This document shows, in pieces, positions 52,960-63,987 of a stretch of 64,000 nt of DNA (within the stretch, counting starts at the first letter, position 1; each line of letters opens with the position of its first letter). Both the position numbers and the translations under genes were made by a program. The notes below the pieces were generated by a model that did not search any database, was not told where the DNA came from, and saw nothing but the letters and a program-made list of their open reading frames with translations. The DNA is from Bryopsis sp. KO-2023 (taxonomy: Eukaryota > Chlorophyta > Ulvophyceae > Bryopsidales > Bryopsidaceae), in the NCBI GenBank assembly GCA_030272585.1, contig BSYQ01000012.1:1798001-1862000 (forward strand). Direction: 5' to 3'.

Positions 52960-55742
52960 GGAGCTGATATAAGCCAGATTCACGCCACCGATCATATAAG
53001 CTTGTCCGATTTTCCTCGGTCGAATCTGCAAAGACAGAAACTTCCACACATCCATCAGCAGCTCCATGTGAATGGTCGACAGCCTGTCATTTCTTGGAAC
53101 AGACGGCGCTTGCTCAATGGTGAACAGGTGGTGTTCTGTTTAATTTTGAGTTGGAAGCCGTAGCAACCGATCCCAAACAAGAAACATTTCTCAACAGGAA
53201 CATATGATGGTGGCTTGCCTTTGCAATGTTAACCCCAACCTTTTGCAGTCTCTCTCCAGCCTCCATCGACAGCGTTTGAATGGTCGAGTCGTCAATGTTG
53301 TCAGGAATCTTTTTCCCCCTCTTCCCCTGCACTTTTCCAAATGTTTCTTCTGGCGCTTGATGAAACCTTCGTATTTTGTGTTGATCTCCACAGACTCCTC
53401 CAAGTAATTCAAAGCTTCGCTCTGCACACAAGATGAACCCCACCAAATCCAACCCTTACAACCTGGTTGGTTGGCTCTCCATTGCAAGGGCAAAAATGAA
53501 AACAGCCCAGCAATCTCAACAAAAGCAACACAACCACACTGCATCAGGATGCAGTACCGGAAGTTCACCACAGGAGGGCCCATGTCATACTCATCGACAA
53601 TCCCAGGGTGCACATGAAGCCACCTCAGCAATTCCTCCAAAGTGACCAAACACGAGGAGCGGCTGCAGCCTTTGGTGGAGGCTTTGCCATTCTGTCCTGT
53701 TGGCAACAGAAACCAAAATCACGTTGATTGAATGAAGAATACTACTTTCTTTAGATTTCTTCAGAAATCTAAAAAAAATGTATCAATAAAAAAACGATAA
53801 AACTGACAGAGATAGATAAATGCACATCACCAATTGAACGACAATGACTGTCACACTAACCCACTTCTGATCTGAAAAAGCCTTCTCATTTCTTGCTGAG
53901 TCAACAACACCATTTCCTGGAATATCTCGCTGCCAGGATCCACCCAGATGCTGGCTAGCCTCTCTCTCTCGGCCCTAATTTTTTTCTACAAGGAATCATT
54001 CTTAACATCAAATTCATGCAGAAACAAAGGTTTGGACTGTCGCTACCCCTCCCCCTTTTCAGATCAACCCTCATTTCCGCTAAATCCCCAATACACCTCA
54101 AAGATCTCTTTCCGATCGGTTAAGCAGTCGGATTGCCTTTCGAACAAAAACTCAAAACTTTTCCATCGGCCACCACACTTACCTGTTTGGTTTGGATTTT
54201 TCCCATTGAACATCATCTCACCTGGCCAATTTCTCGATCGAGAGACGTCAGCCTTTCGTCTGCATTGTCTGACTGTAGCATCAAACCATATTCCGATCTG
54301 CTGGTCAACATCCTGTAGGGCTCTCGAAGGTCTTTTGTGGCCAAATCGTTGATAAGAGTCCGCGTGTACAACTCAAACTCCGACAAACCCTGGGCTTGCC
54401 TTGCAGCATTGATCCCCGCAATCAAGCTCTGAGCTGCCGCTTCTTCGTACCCTTTGTACACCACAACCCACACTTTAGTCATTGCTTGGTGTCCATTTGT
54501 CCAAATCATGGTCAAACCAGCATACAAGCCACTTTCACGTCTTTGTCCCAAACCTGCATGATGACGTCTATCATCAAATCCTTGTCGGGCATTTCCCAGT
54601 AAGTTTTGCAGGCGTGCGGTGCTGGAATGCAAATCCTGTGCTGGCCTCGAGTGTGTGGAACCCAGCAGCCCGTTGTGCAGTCTTCCCCAGGGGCTTGCGC
54701 GTTGTTTACCTGTGTACATCAATTGATGGATGTATTTTCTGCTTTTAGTTCAAGTAAATTTCTTGGGGTTTTTTTTTTGGGGGGGGGGGGGGAAGATGAA
54801 AAACCATGCATTCACATACGCAAGGATATTATTACCTTGTTTGTGAAAGCACTCACGAAAAAAAAAGTATACACTTGGATTTTTTGGATTTTTGGATTTT
54901 TCTTGGGGGGGGACACCGCACCTTTCTTATGAAATTGGCATGCTCCTTCACTAACTCAAAAGTCGTGTCTCGAGGGTCGACACCATATAAACCTGTCGGA
55001 AAAATAAAAGAAAAGTAAAAAACCTCACAAAAAAAACATCGCCAACCTATCCCCCACTCGACAAGAATTCAATGAACCAGAAAAAGCAGCACCAGCTTGC
55101 ACCATATTTCAATGTACATGCGTCGAATTCAAATTCGACTCTGTGGCCAAATATACACCTCTTCACAATTTTTGGGGCTTTTTTTTACATGCATCTGTTA
55201 CCTCTTCCTTGACTTTCATAGGATGGCAAAAACCATCTCCAGAACAGAGTTCCCACAAAGGCTCCGGGCCTGGCTTTGATCTTGCTTTCCAGCATTTCGT
55301 AAGTTCTGTTGAAATCGGGGTCCCTCAAAAACATGATGCTGGTCAGCTCATCTGGCTCGGACCCGTCCAGTTTTCTCCCGAATTCTTCTAGCAGGAGCGG
55401 CTTTCCAACTGCGTGCTTGCTGGCTTCGACGTGGGATTTTATCCAGCCAGTCTGGAAATCCTTGTCAGGCATACATATGAATAACCTTCAAAAAAGAAAA
55501 ACAAATTGTTCATTATTCTTGTATCCAAACACCTCTTGTTCCATTGAGCTGCCCGCTGAAGAATGGTCCTAAAGTTTTTTTGGTTTCTAGCGTGTGGCTG
55601 CATTGATACACCGGCATGTAATCGTACTCCACCAGCATGGGCCCTCAGCATTTTGCACTTTTCCAATCCAGGGAGAGTGTGCAGGAGCGCCTTCTGCAGC
55701 CTCTCCGGCAACCCTGTCGAAAAGCCCTGGACATTAAGCTCC
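52960..55742 (-). pseudogene. MTO1: Captured fragment of MnmG/MTO1 (tRNA U34 modification), with introns and frameshifts
   Basis: Minus-strand pieces in order: 55742-55533 ([20 protein letters not shown] and, after a frame change, [10 protein letters not shown]...FSGQLNGT), 54451-54222 ([40 protein letters not shown]), about 53985-53870, 53706-53570, 53420-53230 (ALNYLEESVEINTKYEGFIK) and 53025-52965 (KIGQAYMIGGVNLAYIS). This is the second half of MnmG/MTO1, the FAD enzyme that modifies wobble uridine in organellar tRNAs. The first two exons join in phase across an intron of 1081 bp (54452-55532). Single-base frameshifts near 55641 and near 53325 and the missing FAD-binding N-terminus show it is a dead copy. 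Confidence 0.85.
54512..55470 (-). pseudogene. 3' part of a GH5 beta-mannanase, inside an MnmG intron
   Basis: Three exons on the minus strand: about 55470-55202, 54992-54922 and 54709-54512, phases 1 and 0, open to TGA (54514-54512). The first carries [20 protein letters not shown], then LLLEEFGRKLDG with the catalytic nucleophile Glu in EFG, and GTLFWRWF. The second reads GLYGVDPRDTTFELVKEHAN. These match the C-terminal part of plant GH5_7 mannan endo-1,4-beta-mannosidases (LLxEFGKS, GxLFWQ, GYGV, TxxLIxxHA). The last exon adds a Cys-containing tail. The acid/base Glu and the barrel's N-terminal half are missing. The whole piece sits in the intron between two MnmG exons on the same strand. 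Confidence 0.75.
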
Positions 55743-56035
55743 GAAAACCCCCAGCACACTGACTGTGCATGCTTGACGAATGCAGCAGCAGTTGTTGCTT
55801 TCGAAGAGGGAAGACGAACGCAAACGTTTCTGAACACGACGCTTCCAAGGGCGCAATATGTAGGGAGATGGTCGACGCGACTCCGTGGGATCCCCAAAGC
55901 CCTCTCGCGAGCGAAGCACTAGAGCGCTCACAGCGAAGGAGGAAAAATAGAAACTGAGATGGCGTGGTGCTGGACATCAAGAAGAAAAAGTGTCGTACAT
56001 GAAAGTGTCCCCAACCAAGTGTCGGGAGCTTTTAA
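55743..56035 (-). other. CACTA 2 interior upstream of the MnmG piece
   Basis: The MnmG similarity stops at about 55742. Overlapping open frames in several phases follow, but none matches the expected upstream MnmG exon. Probably the capture breakpoint. Confidence 0.35.
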
Positions 56036-56128
56036 CGGGATGTCTGTGCGATGTGTTCGTAAAAATGGTGGTGACGCCTTTCGTGGCCACTGACACCGCA
56101 TAGAAATTTCAACATCGCACAGACGGGG
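56036..56128. repeat. Right subterminal repeats of CACTA 2
   Basis: Copies of TGTGCGATGT and CATCGCACAG close to the right end; fewer than on the left. Confidence 0.7.
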
Positions 56129-56144
56129 TTTTCCCATAGTGTAT

Positions 56145-57060
56145 AGTCTTTCTGGGGGTGGAGCAAGGGGTTTAGGAGAAAAAAAACCCTGATAAGTAAG
56201 TTCAAGGTCCGCAGAGCTTGGAGTTTCTGAAACAGCATTCATCTGGAGGCTGAAAAGCGGCCAATGCGGAATCTTATGATCGATTCAGCTACAGTCGGTG
56301 ACTTCTTGTCGATGTGAAAAACAAAGTGCATGAGCAAGTGGACAGAAGTTGGAGAACATCTGATTTGATTCGATTTGGAGAACGGCATCTCCTCCACAAG
56401 CTAAGCAAACTGTTTTTTCTTCAGGGAGCCTCAGTGAGGCTGAGTATCATCATATTTGCTTTGTTTCTTCTTTTCTTCCTGTAAATATTTTCTGTCAGAA
56501 TTCAACGCAGCCACAAAGCAGAAGTCCAGGCCCACCCCGAAAAACAGTTTCATAAAGTTTTCCATCCAACCCATTTCGTTACACAGGGACATACATATTG
56601 AAGGAACGATGTTGCTTTGTCTGGAAATATTGCCATTAATGGCATCGATGGTGATCATGTGCTCGTCTGTCATCTCAAATATGTAATTCCCAACTTATAG
56701 GATTTGTCGGTTGTTGTTACTGGAAGAACGAGCCTTCCGCAAAAAAAGTCTTACAACAAAAAGACAACCCCGAACTCCCGTTCACAGACTTTCCTTCCCG
56801 ACTCACTCAACTCTCACACTTCCTCCACTGACTCATACCTCGTACTTCTAACGTAAAACCCCTACTGCCATGGGGCCTCTCACCCGCACTGACCAGTCGA
56901 TTCAACACATTTGACATCGCTCTCAGAGTCAAATCGTGTGGTAGTACTTTCATTAGAAATGAGTGTCCGTTGTGTGGATTTGTTGATGTGACGCTCTTAT
57001 GTCTGTCTTTCAGTACTTGTGTTCTACCCGGTCCAACACGGTGTTGAAATATGGAGTCGG
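56145..57060. other. Spacer with short unidentified ORFs
   Basis: An 80-codon minus-strand frame (56431-56673) and its plus-strand shadow have no known motif. Nothing else is supported. Confidence 0.35.
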
Positions 57061-57063
57061 TCA

Positions 57064-57249
57064 ATGCACAAAAACTATGAAAAACATGCTAGTCTTTTGC
57101 TGGAACATGGAGCGCACCCAAATACCACGGATAGAAACAAATTAGCTCCATTGTATCAGGCTGCCATCGAGGGACATAAGACGATGGTTGACATTCTGTT
57201 GAGACTTGGAGCTGATAGAAATGCACAACATGCCTTCCTAGTATACTGA
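57064..57249 (+). pseudogene. Ankyrin-repeat fragment
   Basis: HASLLLEHGAHPNTTDRNKL and APLYQAAIEGHKTMVDILLR followed by LGADRNAQ match the ankyrin consensus (LLxxGAxxNxxDxxxxxPLxxAAxxGHxxxVxxLLxxGADxN), about one and a half repeats. The frame ends at TGA just as the 1-kb palindrome begins, so the gene was probably broken there. Upstream exons are not visible. Confidence 0.65.
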
Positions 57250-57270
57250 TTTGAGTCGATTTTCGAATTT

Positions 57271-58346
57271 CAACGTCATCGTGAATTGTTTGCTGGGGAA
57301 AAGATGAGTTTGTGGATGGACAAAAAGACAAAAATTGAGCGGTCTCTTTGACTGTCTGCCAGTGGTGAATCCCATGCTTTGCTCTGGTGCATTGTCCTCC
57401 CACCAAGGCAGGCGGCCGGTGCTCGCTGCTCGGTTTCCCGCCTGGCGCTTTGCCCGACACTTCACCTATTCCGGCACAGACTCTTCAGAGAAGGTGCTAG
57501 AACAGATCCGCCCCTTGGAAAGGGTGCACCATCACCACTCAACAAAGGACCAAGGACACACATCTTCGATCCACGCTCAACAGTTCCCGCTTGGGTGATA
57601 AACAGGCGCTACCCTGCTCGACGTTCTATTGTACCAGTTTAGCACATGCCATTTTCATGTTCTGGGTTGGAGTTCAACTGCAGACGACAAAACCAAATGT
57701 CACTTCTGCAAAGCTCCAACACACTGTGCGTACCTGATAACGAGGTGCACAGAGTGGAACAAGGAGGCTCAAGGTGTGCGTGTGCTTTCTTTTCAACAGA
57801 GCACCCCAGTCCATTCAGCTTGGTGATGTCAGTAGTTCTTTATTGGAACGTAGTTCCACTCTGTGCACCTCGTTATCAGGCACGCACAGTGTGTTGGAGC
57901 TTTGCAGAACTGACATTTGGTTTTGTCGTCTGCGATCGAAGTCGAACCCAGAACATGAAATGACGTGCGCTAAACTGGTACAAGCGAACGTCGAGCAGGG
58001 TAGCGCCTGCTTATCACCCAAGCGGGGACTGTTGAGCGTGGATCGAAGATGTGTGTCCTTGGTCCCTTGCTGAGCGTTGATGGTGCACCCTTTCCAAGGG
58101 GAGGGTCTGTTCTAGCACCTTCTCTGAAGGGTCTGTGGTGGAATAGGTGAAGTGTCGGGCAAAGCGCCAGGCGGGAAACCGAGCAGCGAGCACCGGCCGC
58201 CTGCCCTGGTGGGAGGACAATGCACCAGAGCAAAGCATGGGATTCACCACTGGCAGACAGTCAAAGGGACCGCTCAATTTTTTGTCCTTCTGTCCATCCA
58301 CCAACTCATCCTCATTTTTTCCCCAGCAACCAATTCAGGATCACGT
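57271..58346. repeat. 1-kb palindrome (foldback repeat), copy B
   Basis: Arms about 57271-57760 and 57853-58346 around a 92-bp loop that is nearly identical to, and in the same orientation as, the loop of copy A (40116-41127). It lies 34 bp upstream of the tRNA-Leu gene. Mirrored 87-codon ORFs appear on both strands and are probably not genes. Confidence 0.92.
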
Positions 58347-58380
58347 TTAATGAACAACGAATTTGCTGAGTTATACATGG

Positions 58381-58465
58381 GCACAAGTGGCCGAGTGGTC
58401 CAAGGCGTCAGACTTAAGACCTGATGGAGCTGGTCTCCGCGTGGGTTCGAACCCCACCTTGTGCA
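58381..58465 (+). tRNA. tRNA-Leu (anticodon TAA)
   Basis: A 7-bp acceptor stem (GCACAAG/CTTGTGC), D-arm with A box TGGCCGAGTGG, anticodon loop CTTAAGA giving anticodon TAA, a variable arm as expected for a class II tRNA, and T-arm with B box GGTTCGAACCC. 84 nt plus discriminator A, no intron. A T4 run follows at about 58482, a probable pol III terminator. The only imperfection is an A-C pair at the base of the anticodon loop. Confidence 0.95.
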
Positions 58466-59032
58466 GGCGGTTTCTTCGTTGATTTTTCCTTCCTTGAACC
58501 GATCAAGGACGAAGGGCAGCCCCGTATGTATTATGTATGAACACAGAAATGTGTTCCTCTCATATTTATAGAGGCCAAAATTTATTTTGAAATATGCTGA
58601 GACTGTTTGGTGTTGCATACAATGGATCGATAGCCCTGGGAGACTCGTTAAGATTCTGGATATGGATTGGTTTTGTGTTGCTTCATTGTAACTTGGTTTA
58701 TTTGTGTGTGTTTATTGCATACATGATTACGATATAATTTGGTGTTTGTTTATTTGTTTGTTGATGCCTTCGATTTGAAACTCGGATTTCGCATTAATAT
58801 GGCTGTCAATCAATTAATCAATTAAGCGATATGAATAATCATGGTCCATCGGTGAAAAGATCCAGATCATATCTAGAAATGGGCCGAATTGGGCAGTCTG
58901 GACACTTTTCGGATCCGGCCCCCAACTACATAATCGCTGGGGACTTCTGTTCCGACAACCCTGCAGTTTTATTGCGACTTGTTTAGGACTTCTCCTCTGT
59001 TCGCCATCCGCCTGCCCATATTGTGAAACACT
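58466..59032. other. Spacer and promoter region of the LHCII gene
   Basis: AT-rich, no ORF of note. The 100 bp before the ATG (about 58930-59032) are less AT-rich and should hold the 5' UTR; no TATA box can be named with confidence. Confidence 0.4.
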
Positions 59033-60064
59033 ATGGCTTCCGCCATGATCGCTCAAACCGTCGCTGGTGCTGGCGTCGCTGCCAGGGTACGTCATTAACT
59101 TATTGATTGCTTTCCACCTCACTCTGCAAAATGTTACGCTGATAGGGAAGCATTGAGTTGCCATCAAGTGACGTCGATCTATTGCACATGTCTAGGCCTC
59201 CAAGCAGGTCACCCGCGCCGCCGTCGAGTTCTACGGCCCCGATCGTGCTCTCTGGTTGGGACCCTACTCGGAAGGCGCCGTCCCCAGCTACCTCACCGGA
59301 GAGTTCCCTGGTGACTACGGCTGGGACTCCGCCGGATTGTCGGCTGACCCCGAGACCTTCGCCGCCAACCGCGAGTTGGAGTTGATCCACGCACGATGGG
59401 CTATGTTGGGAGTCGTTGGGTGCTTGACGCCTGAGGCCCTCGAGAAGTATGGAGGTGTGGAGTTTGGTGAAGCCGTCTGGTTCAAGGCGGGCTCCCAGAT
59501 CTTCGCTGAGGGTGGTCTTGACTACCTCGGGAACCCCTCCTTGGTCCACGCACAGTCCATCCTCGCCATCTGCTGGACCCAGGTAGGCCACCTCTCGACA
59601 AATGCTTCCAGCGCACCATCGCTCCTGATACGGAAATATTGTGGAAAATACTGATTGATTATTGTCCAGACAATAAGAAATTTCTAGATCTAGAAGTCGC
59701 TTCAGACGTCACCGGTTGAAGCTGTCTAGAACTTTTTCTTGTTGCGGGTCAGGTTGTGCTTATGGGGTTGGCTGAGGGGTACAGGTGCTCTGGGGGCCCC
59801 CTCGGAGAGGCCACCGACCCACTCTACCCCGGTGAGGCTTTCGACCCCATGGGGATGGCTGACGACCCAGAGACGTTCGCTGAGCTGAAAACCAAGGAGA
59901 TCAAGAACGGAAGGCTGGCCATGTTCGCCATGTTCGGTTTCTTCGTGCAGTCCCTGCAGACCGGCAAAGGACCGGTCGAGTGCTGGGCCGAGCACATCGC
60001 CGACCCCGTCGCCAACAACGGATTCGTCTACGCCACCAAGTTTTTCGGCGCCCAGATCTTCTAA
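59033..60064 (+). CDS. Chlorophyll a/b-binding protein of LHCII, three exons
   Basis: Exons 59033-59086, 59196-59582 and 59753-60064, GT-AG introns in phase 0, 250 residues. The first 25 or so residues are a short transit peptide. Helix B carries [13 protein letters not shown], helix [18 protein letters not shown], and helix [16 protein letters not shown], with the Glu/Arg and His/Asn chlorophyll ligands in place. The N-terminal [15 protein letters not shown] and [20 protein letters not shown] are typical of LHCII. The WYxxxR trimerisation motif reads FYGPDR (F30-Y31, R35). The product binds chlorophyll a/b in the thylakoid membrane and feeds photosystem II. This is the strongest evidence for a green-lineage host. 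GC-rich codons contrast with the flanks, as expected for a highly expressed gene. Confidence 0.96.
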
Positions 60065-61310
60065 ATTTGGAACAGCCCCAAGTTTTGGTCATGGCAGAAA
60101 TCGATCCTTTTTTTCATCGAAAGGGTGTGTTTGGTTTTCTGTTTGAGAAGGTGTCGTAGATGTTCAATATTTGTTTTGTTCCTGGAGAAGAAAATCTTTA
60201 CTGAGACTCGCATCTAGGGTGATGTGTGTAACGTCTTGTTTAGCACACTAGAAGTGCGCTTTGCAATACACCCAGCTGGCAGTGTGAAGAAACCAAACAG
60301 AAACAAAAAAAACGTGTTGAGGGGGATAGTGCCTGGTCTACCAGCCAAGGGCATCTCAATCTCCTACTGTGAAGTTGTGTTATTAGGTTCTTCCAGGTTC
60401 CCTCCTAATTTTGTTTGAAACTAGAGGTGGTCGGTTGATGATTTCCAAGCTGGTAATAAATCATACAGCAAGCATGAGGCGAATTCGCCAAGAGAAAGAA
60501 GCGCTCAAGAGTTGAAAAGAATGGTGGAAAAACAACCAAACTGGTAGTTTGTACATCCATGGAAACTATGCTTTTAGTAAGAAGTCCCTTCTTTCTCCTC
60601 CCAGGACTGATGGAAAATCTGGCATTGTGATATCCACATGGAGCTATGGTTAAACTGAAGCAAGGGAAAGGCAGCTGCTGAAGAAACGTCTGGGATTTTT
60701 TTCGACTTTTTTACTGCGAATTATCCATGTCAAGGCGATACATTTTTGTTTTGAGCCCTTGAACATCTTTTATTCTATTAGTCTTTGTATTTCCGAGAAC
60801 AAAACAGGTGAATAGTTCTGGCATAATCTATTCTATCGGATGCCGACCCATAATACAATAAAATGACTGGTTCATATAATCAGAAGAAGACTCGATTGTT
60901 TGTTTGGGTCATGGTATCGTTTTCTACACTGTAGAATCTACAGGGAAACAAGCCGTTGCTGCTTAATCCTTGGGTAGAATTCTCTTCTGATTTTTCCAAG
61001 GAATCCAACATATAATGTAAACAATCAAACATCGCTAGGAATAATCTTGTGATAAAACCCTGATCAGGTCTTGAGTGGAGATATGGCTTCGTTTCAGTTT
61101 TAAGGTTTACATTCTTTAGGCGGGGCTGTTTCTTGTTGCATCTGTTCCAGCATCATGGAAGGTAAGGGCTCTTTTTCTCTGTGGATTTTAGTTATTTGAT
61201 TTGTTGCCAATGGCTAGCCAAGGTGAAACTGGTTAGTCCTTTAATGGACGAGTGAAATTTATCAGCGAAAGTTCAGTTGCCTGCAGGTTCCCTGAAAATC
61301 TACGGCGTTG

Positions 61311-61356
<46 letters not shown>

Positions 61357-61640
61357 ATCTTTCCTTCAACAGTAATGGCTTCGGTGTTTGGTTCCCAGAT
61401 CCACCTAATTTGGCCCCTGTGCATTTTTCTCAGCCTTTCCCATCTTATTGTTTGTGGGACAGCTTCCCCCAGAAAAAATACTTCAATGAACAGACATCGT
61501 TTCAATTTCCATCGAACCCACTTATTGTCTTGGCAGAAACTAAAACACCTCATTCGATATCCCAACCGTCACTCCTCCCATTTGATGTTCATCTGGCTCG
61601 ATCCATCTGATTTTTAAATCATTTTCACCCCAGCTTATAG
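60065..61640. other. Intergenic, with a (CA)n microsatellite
   Basis: The 3' UTR of the LHCII gene and AT-rich spacer. A (CA)n run lies at about 61312-61353. ORFs over it are not supported. Confidence 0.45.
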
Positions 61641-61649
61641 AACAATCCC

Positions 61650-63500
61650 GCCAATATATACGTATAAAAACTAAACATACATATACAGTTGAACTGTTAA
61701 GCGACCATAAACCTGTCGATTTATCCAACCGCACGTTCTTACGAGCTGGTCGTCAGGATCGTTGCGCGGCGCGGCGAAACGAACTCGAGTTAACTGGTTG
61801 AGTTTCTGTCATTTTCACAAGTTTTCTTTTTTATCATCTTACGAATCTAATCGTCGCGTCGCTGCTTAAAATCCGTGACATCACTTCATCTGTTCATTCA
61901 GCTCCGCCGTATTTTCACTTGCGTTCGGCTTCTGTTCTTGTCACGTTTTCCAGAACAAGAAAAAGAGAGCCCACACAATTCCCTCAGTTACCGCCGCAAC
62001 GTTTGTTTGCCAACGCAATCACGACAAGGTTCATGTGTACAAATAGACTGGTTTCCGTCGTTTTCACTTCCTCAAGCGTTTCGCAGTTTGGTTTTCGTTG
62101 CTGGAATCGTCCGTTCGCTGATATTTTTTTTTCCAAGCGTTGGTTCCTCCAAAGAAGTTCGTTTTTCTTCACGTTTCTTTTTACAAGGTTCCCCTCCCCT
62201 CCTGAGGTTCTTTGATTCAGTTGATAAAGAAAGAAGCGCAACGAACAATGCCCTTTCAGTCACAAAATCGCCACTCCAGCAACAAAAGAAATACAGCACC
62301 TAATTCAACTCTTTGATAATCACTCAATTCACAACTCCAACGTCCCCTCTTGTATCGCTGACAGAATCACTCCCACTTCACTCCTCCTCCAGGGATTAGC
62401 CCCAGTCAAACCACCCAAAAGTTTCCTCACAATTTTGAGCCTGGCACTCCCACATCGTTTCTATTTTGCGCCTTGTGTTCCAAATGGCGCTACCCAACGA
62501 ATGCAATTGCCTGAGCTTCCCCATTCATCCCAGCTCATTGAGACGGGCAGGAAGATCAGCGATTTCTGCTTGGGTGTCTGGCGTCTCCCTTTCAGTCGAA
62601 CACTTCCCTGAAAAAAAACACAATGTGCCCCAGCAATCGCTCCCCAACAGCAGCAGCATGGCTTCCATTCCCCCCTTCAAAGCTTTCCCCTGAATGATTT
62701 GGGCCTCGCAAATTGCCCCCAACAATTTCCAGAAACAAGGCCCTCAACAATTTCCATTGATTCGACAGCAACAGGCAAGTTCCTCTTGAACCAAGAAAAC
62801 ATCTTGGAACATCGACACCTCCACCAGGTGGGGTTTTTACTCACCCCCCCCCCCTTACATTGACGATCACTTTTCTACCGACATGCTTCAAGGGAGATTT
62901 GTGTTCAACAAAAGCGGCACGTGTGGTAGACTTACCTCTGTTTTATTACTGTGATAGATTACCACAAATTTCGTCGACATCTTCTCAATGTCATTTGAGC
63001 TATTTTGATTGCTCTTGAACTTTTTTTGAAGGAACATAGCTCGATTGGTTGATTCGAACTTTCACAGAACTCCCAATTTGGGAAGGCACAACTGGCTGTC
63101 AAGTATCAGCAAATTTGGGTATTATCCAATGAAACAACCAGTTGTTCAGTCATTGTAACCCCATCAAGAGCAACATATTACATATTACATTATACAATTT
63201 GTCAGTTTGAATCAGTTTGAATCAACTTGATCAGATCAAAAAACAAGCAATTGATAACTTGAACCAACAAAACATAAAAAAATGTAGGAACATCAGAACC
63301 CCAACAACATTGTGTTGGAAGTCTACTGTTGCCCTGAATCAGAAAATAGGAACAGGTCCCTTGTATCATATATCAGAGAACCAATCGACATATTAACGAT
63401 TTACATCCAGCCTCCACCGTCAGCACTGCAAGAAGCATCAAACTGCAACGAGAAGGATACATTGATTAGGCAAAGAAGACACATAACACAAAAATGAAGA
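61650..63500. other. Inverted duplicate of the flank of the Gly-rich gene, with inserted sequence
   Basis: 61650-61830 and 63178-63245 match 50650-50830 and 50185-50240 in inverse. The spacing here is about 0.9 kb larger, so extra sequence (roughly 61840-63150) was inserted or was lost from the other copy. ORFs of 65-140 codons in this stretch have no known motif. Confidence 0.6.
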
Positions 63501-63530
63501 GCTGCCAGCAATGACCTTAAGCAAACTCAC

Positions 63531-63987
63531 GCTTCCCGTAATATCTGTAATAGCTGTGGCGGCCTCCTCCTCCTCCACCACCACCACCACCACCGCCACC
63601 GCCGCCGCCGCCTCCTCCTCCTCCTCCGCCACCTCCGCCACCTCCGCCACCTCCGCCTCCGCCGCCGCCGCCTCCACCGCCGAGGAGTTTACGACCGCCA
63701 CCTCCTCCTCCGCCGCCACCTCCGCCACCTCCGCCGCCACCTCCTCCACCTCCGCCGCCGCCGCCTCCACCACCGCCGCCGCCGCCGCCGCCACCACCGC
63801 CTCCTCCACCTCCACCACCTCCGCCGCCTCCTCCGCCGCCTCCACCACCTCCGCCGCCCATTAAGCTGCGCTTGACTGCATCAAACCCAAAATGTCGCAA
63901 ATCACAAAAAGAAAAACGAAACTGCGAAGCCAGCACTGACACCTGAACGGAGACACGCACGTGTTCGTCCCCGACGATCATCGAGAT
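63531..63987 (-). CDS. Secreted glycine-rich protein, paralogue, partial at the window edge
   Basis: Minus-strand exons 63987-63961 (same 27-nt exon as 49278-49304, one base changed) and 63875-63531. The first exon with the signal peptide lies beyond the window. In contrast to the copy at 49.4 kb the two Gly blocks are continuous here, joined by GGRKLLGG without the intron seen at 49567-49650; the exon ends RHSYYRYYGK at a GTGAG donor. The downstream acceptor and a TGC AGT GCT GAC stretch near 63415-63445 are also conserved. Confidence 0.75.

Larger units (their letters stand above)
51279..56141. mobile_element. Pack-CACTA transposon 2 carrying fragments of three host genes
   Basis: Left end CACTATGGGAAAAACCCG, right end its inverse with the shared continuation TCTGTGCGATG. 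The 3-bp direct repeat TAT flanks it (51276-51278 and 56142-56144). Subterminal TGTGCGATG arrays lie at both ends. The outer 12 bp equal those of the element at 146-3632, so one family is present twice. The 4.86-kb interior carries, all on the minus strand, parts of PI31, MnmG/MTO1 and a GH5 mannanase, with introns. No CACTA transposase is seen. CACTA elements that carry host gene pieces are known in land plants; capture with introns implies a DNA-level mechanism. Confidence 0.87.

Noticed and set aside
63438-63864. Ser/Thr/Ala-rich and Val/Ala/Glu-rich ORFs at the right edge
   Set aside because: Shadow frames of the Gly-rich paralogue.
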